Of a stretch of 64,000 nt of DNA, positions 1 to 10,865 are shown piece by piece (the stretch's first letter is position 1; the number at the start of each line of letters is the position of its first letter). The stretch spans positions 613,061,501-613,125,500 of the forward strand of contig CM057456.1 of the NCBI GenBank assembly GCA_016271365.2, given 5' to 3'. Both the position numbers and the translations under genes were made by a program. The notes below the pieces were generated by a model. It was not told where the DNA came from. It saw nothing but the letters and a program-made list of their open reading frames with translations, and did no database searches. The DNA comes from Neoceratodus forsteri. Lineage: Eukaryota; Chordata; Ceratodontiformes; Ceratodontidae.

Positions 1-77
1 TGGCTTCAGTTTTGATACAGATGGTCAAATGTTTTAATCTGAGTTTGTGATAGTTATCATTGGAATAGTGGTCAAAA

Positions 78-665
78 TGTTTTTTAATAGGATCCTGAAT
101 GTTTTTTTTGCTCCTCCCTGGTTCCCTGGCCGACCACTCCTTCGGTCACCTAGGACCCCTGCCAGCACTCCACCCCTGCCACCAACCACAACCACACATA
201 ATAGCCGAATAACCAGTTTCCCTTCGTCAGACGGGTCCCCCCCCCGAGGTGGAAGGTGCCGATGGGGCTGGCCAGCGCTACTTACTTGGCCCGGGTGCTG
301 CTGGGGTGGTCTGGGCTATCTGGGGCATTGTAGTGGCTGGGGACCGGCAACTGTCATCCGTTCAGCCAGGGAGCCATTTTCCAATTTTTCCTTGGGAGCG
401 CGATGTCCAGGATGTCAAGGTGAGAGCCAATGTCTGTCATGATCCCCAAGCAGCAGGACCCAACATGTTGTTATGCCTCCGCAAGAGGTTGGCAAACACT
501 GGGCCATGCACCCCCCCTCCTCTGGGAGATGGTGAGCCGTCATGGGATGCTTGAGCCATCCCCCCCCCATGGTCCGGCCTTCCGACACCTGGATCCATTC
601 CCGAACCCGGGTCATTAGCGTCGCAAGGGGAAATCCAACTGCTGCTCCAGCAGGCTGACGGATCC
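78..665 (-). mobile_element. GC-rich retroposon, copy 1 (inverted)
   Basis: Read on the minus strand, this GC-rich block ends in an A-rich tail (the T-run near 102-109 on the plus strand, next to GCTCCTCCC). It aligns by eye with the plus-strand blocks at 3925-4130 and 9373-9963. Shared landmarks are the GGGTTCGGGAA box, GGCTCAAGCATCC versus ATTGAGCATCC, GGAAAATGGCT, and the closing AGGAGCAAAA. The GGTTCGGGA box resembles a Pol III B box, so a SINE-type retroposon is possible. Short ORFs here on both strands have no recognisable domain and are treated as noncoding. The outer limits are approximate. Confidence 0.5.
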
Positions 666-831
666 CAAATTTTTAATGTGGTATTAATCCTTAAATTTAT
701 GACTTCAGTTATTTGTTTTCAGATAAGGCAAACAACATACAACTAGTTCCAGATGACACAAATGCAGTAGCACTGATGTGCTACCTTTGTGGATTTTCGT
801 TTTTTCAGTCAGAAGTACATATAAATATGTG

Positions 832-2645
832 AAAATGCCAGCAAATACAGGCCATATGGTCTATCGAGTCTGCTGCACCTGGCCCCCCAACCCTTGCCTG
901 TCCATTTGATTTATCGCCCCTTCTGCTGACTGCCCCTTCCCAGCTTCTCCCCAGTTTTGACCTTAGCTTTGACTCTGTCCCAACCCCTCTTAAAACTACC
1001 CACAGATTTCAGTGATATCACATCCTCTGGCAGTGTGTTCCACCTCTCTACCACCCTTTCTGTGAGTAGTGCCTCCTCATTTCCCTCCTGAATCTTCCAC
1101 CCTCCAGTTTCAGACTGTGTCCCATTGTGTCCGTTGCCCCCTTTAACCTAAACATGCCCTCAGTACTAACCCTATTCATGCCCTTTAAGTATTTGAAGGT
1201 CTCAGTCATATCCCCTCTCTCCCTTCTATCCTCCAGGGAATAGATGTTGTATTTTCCCAGTCTTTCCTCATGTGGTTTGTCCCCCAGCCCAAGGATCATC
1301 TTTGTTGCCCTGTGCTGGACCCTCTTCAGTAGTTTGACATCCTTCTTTAAATAGGGGCACCAGAACTGCACACAGTACTCCAAGTGAGGTCTCACCAGTG
1401 ACCTGTACAGTGGCAGAATGACTTCCTCGCTCCTAGAGGTTATTCCCTTGGCAATGCACCCCAGCATCTTATTAGCCTTGGCCGCTGCCTTCCTACACTG
1501 CGCTGAGTGATTCATGTCTCCTGTGACTAGTACCCCCAGATCCTTCTCCTCCACTGAAGTGGATAACTGCACTCCTCCTAGCCAGTAGCAATTCCCAGGG
1601 TTCCTGGCTCCCAAGTGCATAACTTTGCACTTCTCAGCACTGAACCCCAGCTGCCATGTGTCTGACCAGCATTCAAGTCTTGCCAAATCCTCTTGGAGTA
1701 TCTGCCCCCCTTCCACACTATCCACCTCTGCACCGATCTTTGTGTCATCAGAAAAAAGGCTAATCTTACTCCTAATCCCATCTGATATGTCAGCAATGAA
1801 GATGTTAAATAGCACTGGTCATAGTATCGAGCCTTGTGGGACCCCACTGGTTACAGCTCTGTGAGTCAAGAGTTCTCCTGTACAACTACCTTCTGCTGTC
1901 TGCCCTGCAGTCAGCTGCTAACCTATTCACTCAATTTGTCCCCGTTCTCAGGTTTCTCAGCTTACTAGTCAGCCTTCCATGTGGCACCAAGTTAAAGGCC
2001 TTGCTTAAGTCCAGATACAGGACATCCACCACATGACCCCTATTGAGTGCCCTTGTCACCCAGTCAAAAAAGTCAACCAGGTTTGTCTGGCAGGATCTGC
2101 CCAAGATAAACCCATGTTGCCTATTGCCCTGGAGGCCATTCTCCTCCAGAAAGATTACCAACCTCTCTTTAAGGATAGTCTCCATTAGCTTCCCCATGAT
2201 GGAGGCAAGGCTGACCAGTCTGTAGTTACCTGGTTTGTCCTTGGGCCCACTCTTATGAAGGGGCACCACATGTGCCATCCTCCAGTCCTGGGGCATGCAC
2301 CCAGTCCCCAGGGAGATGTTGAACAAGTATGCCAGAGGTCCTGCCAGAACCTCCACCAACTCCTTCAGGATGCTTGAATGCACACCATCCAGCGCTGGTG
2401 CCTTATCCACCCACAGGAACCTAAGGCCCTCCAACATCCTGCTCACTAGGATCTCCCCATCCATTACCCGTGCTCCCCCATGCCCACCCTGCCTTTCACC
2501 TGGGGCATAGGTCCATCCCCCTCCCTGGTAAACACTGAAAAGAAGTACTCATTGAATGCTTCTGCCTTCTCCACCCTCTTTTCTGTCCACCCTCCATCTT
2601 TCTTGATCCTGACAGTTTGATCTTTATAGCTTCTCTTCCTCTTAA
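832..2645 (-). pseudogene. CR1-type LINE reverse transcriptase, broken
   Basis: A 5'-truncated CR1 non-LTR retrotransposon on the minus strand. Two blocks carry the reverse transcriptase. The first (2464-1931) has the entry motif NYRLVSLASIMGKLMETILK, followed by QHGFILGRSCQTNL and LYLDLSKAFNLVPH. The second (1815-1048) has the catalytic box FSDDTKIGA, then [12 protein letters not shown] and VQHRATKMI, which are typical of the CR1 thumb. Between 1931 and 1815 the frame shifts and the GVPQGS region is damaged, so the gene is dead. DNA as far as 2645 still reads as the linker upstream of the polymerase. The 3' untranslated end at about 832-900 matches the tail of the CR1 at 10866-11815, so the two belong to one subfamily. 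The endonuclease half is missing, as usual for truncated LINE copies. Confidence 0.9.
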
Positions 2646-2659
2646 AGTGAAGTGGTTGC

Positions 2660-3350
2660 TAATGTCTTACCAGAAGTGGTTGGGAATGTCTTATACCCAT
2701 GCATGTATATGTGTACCTATGGCTGCAGAAACACTGGCCCCACAGAGATCTGCAGGCAGAAGTAGTGTTATAATTTGGGTAGTGTGGAGTTGTATCTGTA
2801 GCTGCAGAAGTGGGTGTGTATGTCTTACCATGTGCATATGTATCTGTGACTGCAGAAGCACTGCCCCTCAGGGACCTGCTCTTCTGTAGGCAGAAGCAGT
2901 ACAAATGTAATTTGGGTAGTGTGGATTTGTGTCTGTAGCCAGAAGTGGGTGTGTATGTTTTATAGTGTGTATGTGTACCTGTAGCTGCAGCAGCATTGGC
3001 CCCACAGTGGCGTGTGCTTCTGCAGACATAAGTAGTTTTGTAATTTGGGTATCATGGATTTCTATCAATGGCTATAGAAGTACAGGCCCCACAGGGGGCC
3101 TGTGCTTCTGCAACCACAATTCAGTGTGTGTGTCTTACACTGTGCATGTGTATCTGTGACTGCAGAAGCATTGGCACTGCAGGGGCCTACAGTTCTGCAG
3201 ACAGAAGAACTGGTGTAATTTGGGTATCATTGATTTGTATCTGTGGCCTGTGCTTCTGCAGACAGAGGTAGTCTTGGGGATTTGAGTATCATGGGTTTCT
3301 GTCTGCAACCAGACATGAATGTGTATGTCTTGCAGTGTGCATGCCGCAGA
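2660..3350. repeat. Minisatellite, ~135-bp period, about 5 copies
   Basis: Each unit carries a block like ATGTCTTACCATGTGCAT, then TGACTGCAGAAGCA, GGCCCCACAG, CTTCTGCAGACAGAAG and TAATTTGGGTAT. Unit starts fall near 2686, 2819, 2955, 3128 and 3324; the first two spacings are 133-136 bases and later ones are longer through internal insertions. Many short ORFs on both strands are by-products of the repetition. Confidence 0.75.
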
Positions 3351-3659
3351 TAAAAATCCACGAAGGTATCAAATCTGTGCTACTGCATTTGTGTCATTGG
3401 GAAACAGTCGTATGTTGTCTGTATTACCTGATGAGGGCTGTCTGTGGTTGCTTGTGTGTTCTTGTCCTTGTGAGCTTGGGGATTGGGGAATTAGTGTGGG
3501 AAACCCTAAAACCACATTTCTCTACATTTGTGGTGTTAAGTTGAACCCTAACTAATGCTTTAACACAGTTTTTGCAATGAATATAAAGTATAGACAACAT
3601 GAATTGACACAATGTGCCTCTGAGCTTATTCACCTTTAATACTACTATTATTAATGTCA
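3351..3659. other. Unassigned spacer
   Basis: I see no coding domain, RNA gene or repeat here. It lies between the minisatellite and the SINE. Confidence 0.5.
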
Positions 3660-3911
3660 GTGGCTTAACAGGTTGCACACTCACCTTTGAGGCCAGAAGA
3701 TTGGAAGGTTGTGGGTTCTAGCCCCACACCAGGAACTTGTGGGATAAAACCCAATACTGACACTGTAGTACAGCATGCGGGGGATGCTGTACTCATGAGG
3801 TAACATCTTTCAGATGAGATGTTAAATTGAGGTCCTGTCTGCCTCTTCTGGTGGGTTGTTCAGGTGGATGTTAAAGATCCCATGGCACGTCTTGAAAATA
3901 GTAAGGGTATT
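3660..3911 (+). mobile_element. tRNA-derived SINE, 5' and central part
   Basis: The head is tRNA-like: TGGCTTAACAGGTTGC approximates an A box, and GGTTGTGGGTTCTAGCCCC a B box about 45 bases on. The body has GAGATGTTAAATTGAGGTCC and GATCCCATGGCAC, motifs I know from a widespread vertebrate SINE body. The expected ending of such SINEs (GTGTCCTGG-C) is absent here but appears at about 4638-4655. The SINE therefore seems to be split by the A-rich insertion between 3912 and 4614. It is not a functional tRNA: the arms do not pair into a cloverleaf. Confidence 0.65.
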
Positions 3912-3924
3912 TTATTAAAATTAA

Positions 3925-4130
3925 AAATATGCACTGGTCTTCCCCACCAGCGCCGTCCCCCTCGGAGGAGGGACCCACCCGGTGAAGAGTTACGGCTGGG
4001 GGTCACCCGGGGGGGGCTACTATGTGGGGGTGGAGAGGTGGCTGATCCAAGGCAGTGCGGCTCAGAGGGTATAGGTGGCCTGAAGGAGAGGCTGGTCCAG
4101 AGCTGGGAAGGAGCAAAAAAAAAATTAAAA
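3925..4130 (+). mobile_element. GC-rich retroposon, copy 2 (3' part)
   Basis: This matches the 3' third of the family seen inverted at 78-665. It has CCACCAGCGC, CCTCGGAGGAGGGACCC, GGCTACTATGTG, GGTGGCCTGAAGGAG and GGAAGGAGC, and then a long A-run with TTAAAAAC. The tail and orientation show retroposition onto the plus strand. It sits inside the SINE at 3660-4660. Confidence 0.55.
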
Positions 4131-4610
4131 ACAAAACTTTTTCCATACAGCAAAACTAATGCGAAAAACAGAACTTCAACCCAATAAAAGAAAAGCCCAG
4201 GTTACTCTTAAAAAAATATACTTTTTAAGAAAAGCAAAAATGAGATGCACCAAACTCAACTCGTCCTCAGTAATAGTCCAGATACCCCTAAGTCAACCCC
4301 GTACCCAAAACCTCCCTCCCCTTATAAACTTTCCTCATGTGACAAGCATTCCTCCTATGTCATCATCAGATGGAATACAGAAACATACAGAACCTGCACG
4401 CTCAAATGTTACAGCCATGTGATTGAGTTCCATAAAGCTTGAAATAAACTAGGTTCTTTTGTCCTTTTATCTGTTATAGATACTTCTTGCAATGCCATTT
4501 CTGTCATCCCTGCAACAGCTAAATGCACAGATCAGATGTGTTGCAACACTAGCTGGCACCTTGCCTGCCACAGGTAGAATTTTAGTCAGGCAAAGATCAC
4601 TGTCAGTGTG
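4131..4610. other. A-rich DNA, unassigned
   Basis: A-rich sequence following the retroposon tail. There is no recognisable domain in the two short ORFs here. Part of it may be a long 3' tail or another old insertion. Confidence 0.35.
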
Positions 4611-4614
4611 CTAT

Positions 4615-4660
4615 AAATAGTACAGGAATTTCTCCAGTGTCCTGGCTGAATCCCCCCATT
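4615..4660 (+). mobile_element. Displaced 3' end of the split SINE
   Basis: ATAGTACAGGAATTTCTCC followed by GTGTCCTGGCTGAATCCCC continues the SINE body that breaks off at about 3911 (AATAGTAAGGGTATT). The intervening 700 bases would be the insertion. Confidence 0.4.
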
Positions 4661-4673
4661 TACTAAAAAAATA

Positions 4674-6482
4674 CAGTGGAGTCCCATTTAACCGAACCCT
4701 GGTTAATCAGAACTCCCTCTTAACCGAACCGAGATCATGTCGCCCGAAACTGTAGTATAGTTTTTGCATTTTGTGTCTTCTTGTTTATGCTGTGTCCATC
4801 AACTCCCCCACTTGCCACAACCCGCAAACCTCAGAAGCGCATCTTGCAGGAGCTTACAGGTAGCTGACAGTTAACGTACAGCTGTAACTTACAGCTGTTG
4901 CATTGGCGCTTGGTGCTGACAGTGTGTCATATTTCAACTGGCTGGCCAAACTGGGCTGTGTAGCGATTGCATCAGCACTTGTTGCGTGTTTTGTCAATGT
5001 GTCCTCTTGCAATTGACTGGCATTACCAAACTCTGTTGGGTCTACCAGATAAGCTGTAGCACTTAACTGCAGCATCATTTCAACAGGGCTTCAAACAGGA
5101 TTTCTCTGTTCACAGTGTGTGCTCTTTATGGTGGAAAGAGCGGTACAAAGCGTAAGAGAACTGTTTTGACACTGCAGCAGAAGCTGCGTATTCTTGACAG
5201 AATAGAGAATGGGGAGAGAGTTGTTATGCTAGCTTCTGAATATGGGATGGGTAAGTCAACCATTAGCGACATAAAAGATGCCAAAGAAAAGTTGAGACAG
5301 TTCATTATGTCAATGGAGGGGTCTTCCAGTTTGGAGAAGAGAAAAACTATAAGAGCTTGTAAGGATGATAAAATAGATTATTCTGTTTATTTGTGGTTCT
5401 GTCAGAAGAGGCAAAAGGGGACACCTATCTCGGACCCTCTATTAAAAGAAAAAGCCATCCAGCTCCACAACATGCTAGGTCCCAACAGAGGGAGCTTTGT
5501 TGCCAGTGATGGGTGGCTCGATTGATTTAAAAAACGCCATGGTATCCAGCAACTTTGACTGTGTGGAGAAAGGTTAAACACCCCTGAGGAAGGCATTTCT
5601 GATTTCATGGAGCAGCTTAAACATCTTATTAAAGCAGAATCCTTGTCTGCACATCAAATTAATAACACAGACGAAACCGGGTTATATTGGCGTTGCTTGC
5701 CTGATAAAACGTTAGCCCACAGTGCAGAAAAGGATGCTTCAGGCTTCAAAAAGCAGAAATACAGGATAACAGTGCTTGCTTATGCAAGTGGTTCCCATAA
5801 ACTTCCACTCTTTATGATTGGGAAATCTAGGGAGCCCAGTTGCTTCAGGCATGTAAACATGTCTTTGTTGCCTGTGATTTACAAAAACCAGAAAAATTCC
5901 TGGACAACTGCTGATCTCTTCCTGAAGTGAAACAAGGAGCATTTTGTTCCATCTATAAAGAGACACCTTATGTCTTTTAACCTGCCTGTCAATGCTATTC
6001 TACTGGTTGATAATTCCCTTGCCTACCCCAACATGCCAGTTGTTCAAAGTACGGATAAATGCTTGCATTGGATGGAGAATCAAGCAGACACTGACCCTGT
6101 ACAGCTGATGCTGTTGATGGGGATGAGAGCCAAGACAGTAAATAAAAGAATTCAGAGCCTACAGCAATTTACGATGCAGAAATCTTTTACCCCCTTAAAA
6201 AAATTAAAAAAAATCACTTTAAAAATTGCACAAGCACAAGCAGAAAAAGACAAATCACGTTTGCACAAGCAGACGAAAACAAAAAAAAAACCCTGCACCA
6301 TGCACCTTTAAAGTTCCTTGCTGCACTACCCACCCCTTTAACCTTAATCAGTTCATGCTGTTAGCCGCACATATCCTCATAGTTCTTAAGACAAAAAAAA
6401 AGCACTCCCGCTTTATCGAACGCCCATTTATCCAACCTTAAAACATGTCGCTGGTGCAGTTCGGATAAACGGGATTCTATTG
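4674..6482 (+). mobile_element. Tigger/pogo-type DNA transposon with both ends
   Basis: The left end starts CAGTGGAGTCCCATTTAACC and the right end, read backwards, starts CAATAGAATCCCGTTTATCC. These are matching terminal inverted repeats of about 24 bases. Both sides abut TA (4672-4673 and 6483-6484), the target duplication used by Tc1/mariner/pogo elements. The interior holds one broken transposase gene. At about 1.8 kb it is a little shorter than typical Tigger elements, so it is near full length. Confidence 0.9.
5115..6311 (+). pseudogene. Tigger/pogo (CENP-B-like) transposase, inactivated
   Basis: This enzyme family cuts and pastes the element using an N-terminal CENP-B-type helix-turn-helix and a DDE nuclease. 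The HTH is visible (KRKRTVLTLQQKLRILDRIE, then STISDIKD). The second DNA-binding module follows (GSFVASDGWLD, and after a stop FKKRHGIQQL). The nuclease shows NTDETGLYWRCLP (first Asp), the block KLPLFMIGKSREPSCF, and VDNSLAYP (second Asp region). All segments lie in one frame, interrupted by TGA codons at 5523, 5556 and 5928 with no clear frameshift. No in-frame ATG precedes the HTH; the open stretch begins at a GTG, so the start codon also appears lost. The gene is dead. Confidence 0.88.
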
Positions 6483-7100
6483 TACCACCAACAGCATAAT
6501 CTTGTTTAATTTCACTTGGTTTCCAGCTGTATCTCTTCTCCCCTCCCCTCAGAATGAGACAGAAAATATATAGAATTGCCTAGCCTTCCGTTCCTGGTCA
6601 AGAAAAATTAAATAAATAATTACATTATTGTATCTGTATTTTCAGCCTCATTCACCCTCTGAATGTTGAAAAGGGGTTCGAGCCATCCTGTACTGTTTTT
6701 GATGTTGTGTTTGTTGTTTTAAAATTCACTAAGATTTATTAAAAAAAAACAGTAGGACATAGTTATAAAAATGCTGGGCTAATTCTAGAGGTCACTTGGT
6801 TTAATTTAAAAAAAAGGAAAAAATGGATTGCAGGCTCTGGTATTAAACTGGACCTCCCCTCTACCATTCTGACTATTTCAGATCCTTAGTTTGTTTTAAA
6901 TACCCATGTCTACTGTGTCCATAGAATAAAATAGTAAATCTGAGGTTTGAAATGGTTGAGTCGGATTGCCTAATTTTAATTGCTGACCAACTGAATTAGA
7001 AAACATTACCTCAGGTACTTTTTCAAACAATATACGATACTGCTTTGCTCGAGATGCTCATGCACTATTTGCAAATTAACTGTTCAAATGAAGACATACA
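6483..7100. other. Unassigned AT-rich spacer
   Basis: Several A/T runs and no ORF of interest. I recognise no repeat family here. Confidence 0.4.
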
Positions 7101-7110
7101 AATGGGAACG

Positions 7111-7597
7111 GGGAACTGACTGCACTCCTCGAAAAGTGGGATAACCCAGCAAAGGGGGCCCCATGATGAAGGGCTTGTTCCCGAAGCACCGGGGCGAGTG
7201 GTAGTGTGGCCACATTAGGCACAAGACTGATTCAAAGTATTATGGCATTAATGCTTTATAATTTATTCTGGTGTTTGTGCTTTGTTGGGTTATCCCAGTC
7301 TTCGAGGAGTGCAGTCAGTTCCTGTTTCCTGTTTGTATCTGGGCTGGCCGCCCTTCCTGACTGTACCTACTGCTTGCTACGAGTGGTGTAAGGAGGATCG
7401 CAGTACTTCAAATTGGATTTGTAAAACATACAAATGGATGGGGAAAAAAACGCTCTACGATGATATGGCAGATCTCCTGACGAAGAGGCTGAGTACCTCA
7501 AAGCGCTGGAATTGTCTTGTATGCACCTGGTGGCCATTTTTATTTGTTAAAATTGCACAGAATAAAGAAAGTGTGCACTATTTGTTGATTTTCTTAC
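7111..7597 (+). mobile_element. Penelope-like terminal segment with inverted repeat and hammerhead-like motifs
   Basis: A 43-44 base inverted repeat flanks the first part: the arm at 7111-7155 (GGAACTGACTGCACTCCTCG) is mirrored at 7280-7322 (CGAGGAGTGCAGTCAGTTCC). Inside it, 7163-7187 reads ATGATGAAGGGC-loop-CCCGAAGC. At 7476-7508 a second block reads CTGACGAAGAGG-loop-CCTCAAAGC. Both approximate the CUGANGA / stem / GAA layout of the hammerhead ribozymes carried in terminal repeats of Penelope-like elements. Neither matches the core perfectly: the first lacks the leading C, the second has CAA in place of GAA. The segment ends with an A-rich stretch directly against the satellite. The assignment is inferred from these motifs only; no reverse transcriptase is present here. 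Confidence 0.4.
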
Positions 7598-9358
7598 TCT
7601 GTTATGATACCTACTGATAGGGGTTCCCAACAGATAATGGTAGAGTGGAGGGCTACTCTATTATGATACCTACTGATAGGGGTTACCAACAAATATCAAT
7701 GGGGGAAGGGGCTACTCTGTTGTGATACCTACCCATAAGAGTTACCAAATGATACCAATAGAGGGAGAGGGCTACTCTATTATGATACCTACCATAGGGG
7801 TTACCAACAGATACAGATAGAGGAGGTGGGCTACTCAATTACAATACCTACTGATAGGGGTTATCAACAGATACTGATAGAGGGAAGGTCTACTCTATTA
7901 CGATACCTACCCATAAGGGTTACCAGCAGATATTGATAGAGGGGGGAGGGCTACACTATAATGATACCAACTAGTAGGGGTTACCAACAGATACCAGTAG
8001 AGGGGAAGGCAACTTTATTATGATACTACTGACAGCGGTTACAAGCAAATACCAATGGAGGGGGGAGAGCTACTCTGTTACAATACCTACTGATATGAGT
8101 TACCAACAGATACAGATAAAGGGGTGAGGGCTACTTTATTAAAATACCTACTGATAGGGTTTACCTAAAGATACTGATAGTAGGTGACAGCTATTACGAT
8201 ACCTATCAGTAAGTGTTACCAGCAGATACCGATAGAAGGGGGAAGGCTACTCTAGTACAATACCTACCAATAGGGGTTACCAACAGATACTGGTAGAGGA
8301 GAGGGCTACTCTGCTGTGATGCCTACTGATAGGGTTCACCAACACATACCGATAGAGAGGGAGGGAGGGCTATTACGATACCTATCAGTAGGGGTTACCA
8401 GCAGATACCGATAGAAGGGGGAAGGCTACTCTAGTACAATACCTACTGATAGGGGTTACCAACAGATGCTGGTAGAGGAGAGGGCTACTCTATTATGATA
8501 CCTACCAATAGGAGCTACAGTATTAACAGATATTGGTAGAAGAGAGGGCAATTCTATTACGATAACTACTGATAGTGGTTACCAACGGATACTGACAGAG
8601 GGGAAGGCTACTCTATTATACCTACTGATTAGGGGTTACCAACAGATACCAAAAGAGAGGGGGGGCTACTCTACTATTATACCTACTAATAGGGGTTACA
8701 ACAGATACCAGTAGAGGGAAGAGCACTCTACTACTATACTGACTGATACGGGTAACCAACAGATACTGACAGAGGGGAAGGGCTATACTATTATGATACC
8801 TTTTGGTAGGGGTTACCAACAATTACTGGTAGGGGGAGGGCTACTTTATTACGATACATAGCAATAGGGGTTACCAACAGATATAGGCTGAAGGGAGGGC
8901 TATTCTGCTGCTGTAACTACTGATAGGGGTTACCAGCAGATACCGATAGAGGGGGAGGGACATTATGATACCTAGGGAGGGTTATTCTGTTGCAGTACCT
9001 ATTGATAGGGGTTACCAACAGACACTGATAGAGGGGGAGGGTTTCTCTATTATGATACTTACCGATAGGGGTAACCAACAGATACTGATGGAGAAGGGAG
9101 GGCTACTCCATTATGATACCTACCAGTAGGGGTTACTAACTGATACCGATAGTGTAGAGGGTTACTCTATTATGATACCTACTGGTAGGGGTTATCAACA
9201 GATACCGACAGAGGGGGAGAGCTACTCTATTATGATGCCTACTGATTAGGGGTTACCAACAGATACTGATAGAGGGGAGGAGGGCTACTCTACTAGAATA
9301 CCTACTGATATGGGTTACCAACAGATACAGATAGAGGGGGGTGGGCTTCTTTATTAAG
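7598..9358. repeat. 60-bp satellite array, main block (~29 units)
   Basis: Tandem units of about 60 bases, each reading roughly GGGCTACTCTATTATGATACC, then TACTGATAGGGGTTACCAA and CAGATACCGATAGAGGGGG. Units differ by scattered substitutions and short indels, and the array has no spacer structure. ORFs on both strands repeat with the unit and are artefacts. Confidence 0.92.
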
Positions 9359-9977
9359 ATACCTACCAATAGAGCTGGCCTGGTGGCGCTGAGGGTTGAG
9401 GCTGGATACCACACCTCGCGCCACGCCGGCGACCAGGGTTCGGGAACGAGTCCGGGCCATCGGGGGTCGGCAGTGGAGGACTGGGATTGAGCATCCATAG
9501 ACTGCTCTCCCAGTTCTGGGGTGGGCTAAGGGAATCTCGCCATGCTGTAGCGGCTCCTGGGGATGCTCGGGGGCACTACAAGTGCTGGCAATCTGGACGG
9601 GGAACGCGGCGGACGTCAGCACGCTGTGCCCGGATGTCATTGCACATCCACGTTCCTGGGGACCAATCGGAGGAAAATGGCTGGGCGCAACCGTGCAGCT
9701 TGATAGCCGTGTTCCGAGCCACCTAGAGGACTTTAGCGGAATCCTGTCGAGGAGGGTCCGGGGCTGTCCTGGCTGGCTGAGGCAGAGGGGGAGCCCTCCA
9801 GTGGGATCGTAAGACGTCCATCCCGAATCCTCCTGGGTGCAGTCTGAGCTACCCAGTTCTCCAGGTGGGCGGAGCCGGCAGCTGGATGTCCCAAGCCGGT
9901 AGTGTGCCGCAGCAGGTGGCAAAAAGCATTACATAAAAAAAAATTTAAAAAAAGATACCTATCATACCTACCAATAG
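9359..9977 (+). mobile_element. GC-rich retroposon, copy 3, with target duplication
   Basis: A block about 590 bases long (9373-9963), far richer in GC than the satellite around it. It is flanked by ATACCTACCAATAG at 9359-9372 and again at 9964-9977, a perfect 14-base direct repeat. It ends in an A-rich tail (ACATAAAAAAAAATTTAAAA) on the plus strand, so it was retroposed. GGCCTGGTGG near 9376 and GGGTTCGGGAACGAGTCC near 9435 could be A- and B-box remnants. This is the longest and cleanest copy of the family seen inverted at 78-665 and partially at 3925-4130. The minus-strand 206-residue ORF across it has no domain I recognise. Because the satellite is itself repetitive, part of the flanking match could be coincidental. 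Confidence 0.65.
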
Positions 9978-10415
9978 GGGTTACCAACAGATACCAGTAG
10001 AGGGAAGAGCACTCTACTATGATACCAACTGATAGGGTTAACCAACAGATACGGTTGGGGGGAAGGCTATTATGATACCTACTGACAAGGGTTACTAAGA
10101 GATACCAATAGAGGGAGAGGACTACTCTATTACGATACCTACCGATAGAGGTTACCAACAGGTACCAATAGAGGGAAGGGCTACTGTATTACAATACCTA
10201 CCAATAAGGGTTACCAACAGATACCAATAGAGGGGAGAGTTTCTATATTATGATACCTACCAATAGGGGTTACCAACAGATACTGATGGGGGCACCTCTA
10301 TTACAATACCTACCAATGGGGATTACCAACAGATACCAACAAAGGGGAACAGGCCACTCTATTATGATACCTACCAATAGGGGTTAGCAACAGGTACCGA
10401 TAGACGGGTGGGCTT
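9978..10415. repeat. 60-bp satellite array, block 2
   Basis: About seven further units of the same satellite, in the same orientation and register as before the retroposon. Confidence 0.9.
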
Positions 10416-10622
10416 GTTTTTTTTACTCACTGGTAATCGAGTAAGACCCGCTAGGTCCAAGGCCTGTTTTCATTGTGACCCAGGACCACTGGGGAGGTTA
10501 AGCAACTTGCTCAGGGCCACACAATATGCGAGTGGAGGTTGTGGGACTCAAACCCAGGTCTGCTGGATATACCAAGCTCATTCACAGCTTGTTATTCTAA
10601 CCTCTAGGCTAATACTGCCAGC
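10416..10622 (-). mobile_element. MIR-like tRNA-derived SINE (inverted)
   Basis: On the minus strand it starts GCTGGCAGTATTAGCCTAGAG, has the B-box-like GGGTTTGAGTCCCACAACC, then TGTGTGGCCCTGAGCAAG (the MIR/L2-type core). It ends in an A-rich tail, the T-run at about 10418. It is the same family as the plus-strand SINE at 32739-32960. It inserted into the satellite. Confidence 0.8.
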
Positions 10623-10865
10623 TATTACAACTGACAGGGGTTACTAACAGATACTGATTGGGGGGTGAGGGCTACTGTATTATAATACCTACCAATAGTG
10701 GTTACCAACAGATACCAATAGAGGTGATGGGCTACTCTATTATGATACCTACCGATAGTGGTTACTGACTGATACCGATAGAGGGGATGGGCTATTCTAT
10801 TATGATACTGATTGACAGAGGTTAACAACAAATACCGATAGAGGGTGACAACTACTCTATTATGG
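10623..10865. repeat. 60-bp satellite array, block 3
   Basis: About four units, ending where the CR1 inserts after CTATTATGGTAT. Confidence 0.88.

Noticed and set aside
3660..3740. tRNA gene
   Set aside because: A- and B-box-like words are present, but no cloverleaf arms pair and SINE body sequence follows directly.
7598..9358. Regular direct repeats resembling a CRISPR array
   Set aside because: Units are head-to-tail with no unique spacers, the period is about 60 bases, and the surroundings are vertebrate retrotransposons. It is a satellite.
9302..9922. 206-residue minus-strand ORF
   Set aside because: It lies inside the GC-rich retroposon, with no domain, and is not kept open in the other copies. 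GC-rich DNA has few stops by chance.
10540..10622. tRNA gene on the minus strand
   Set aside because: It is the head of a MIR-like SINE with a full SINE body and tail, seen again at 32739.
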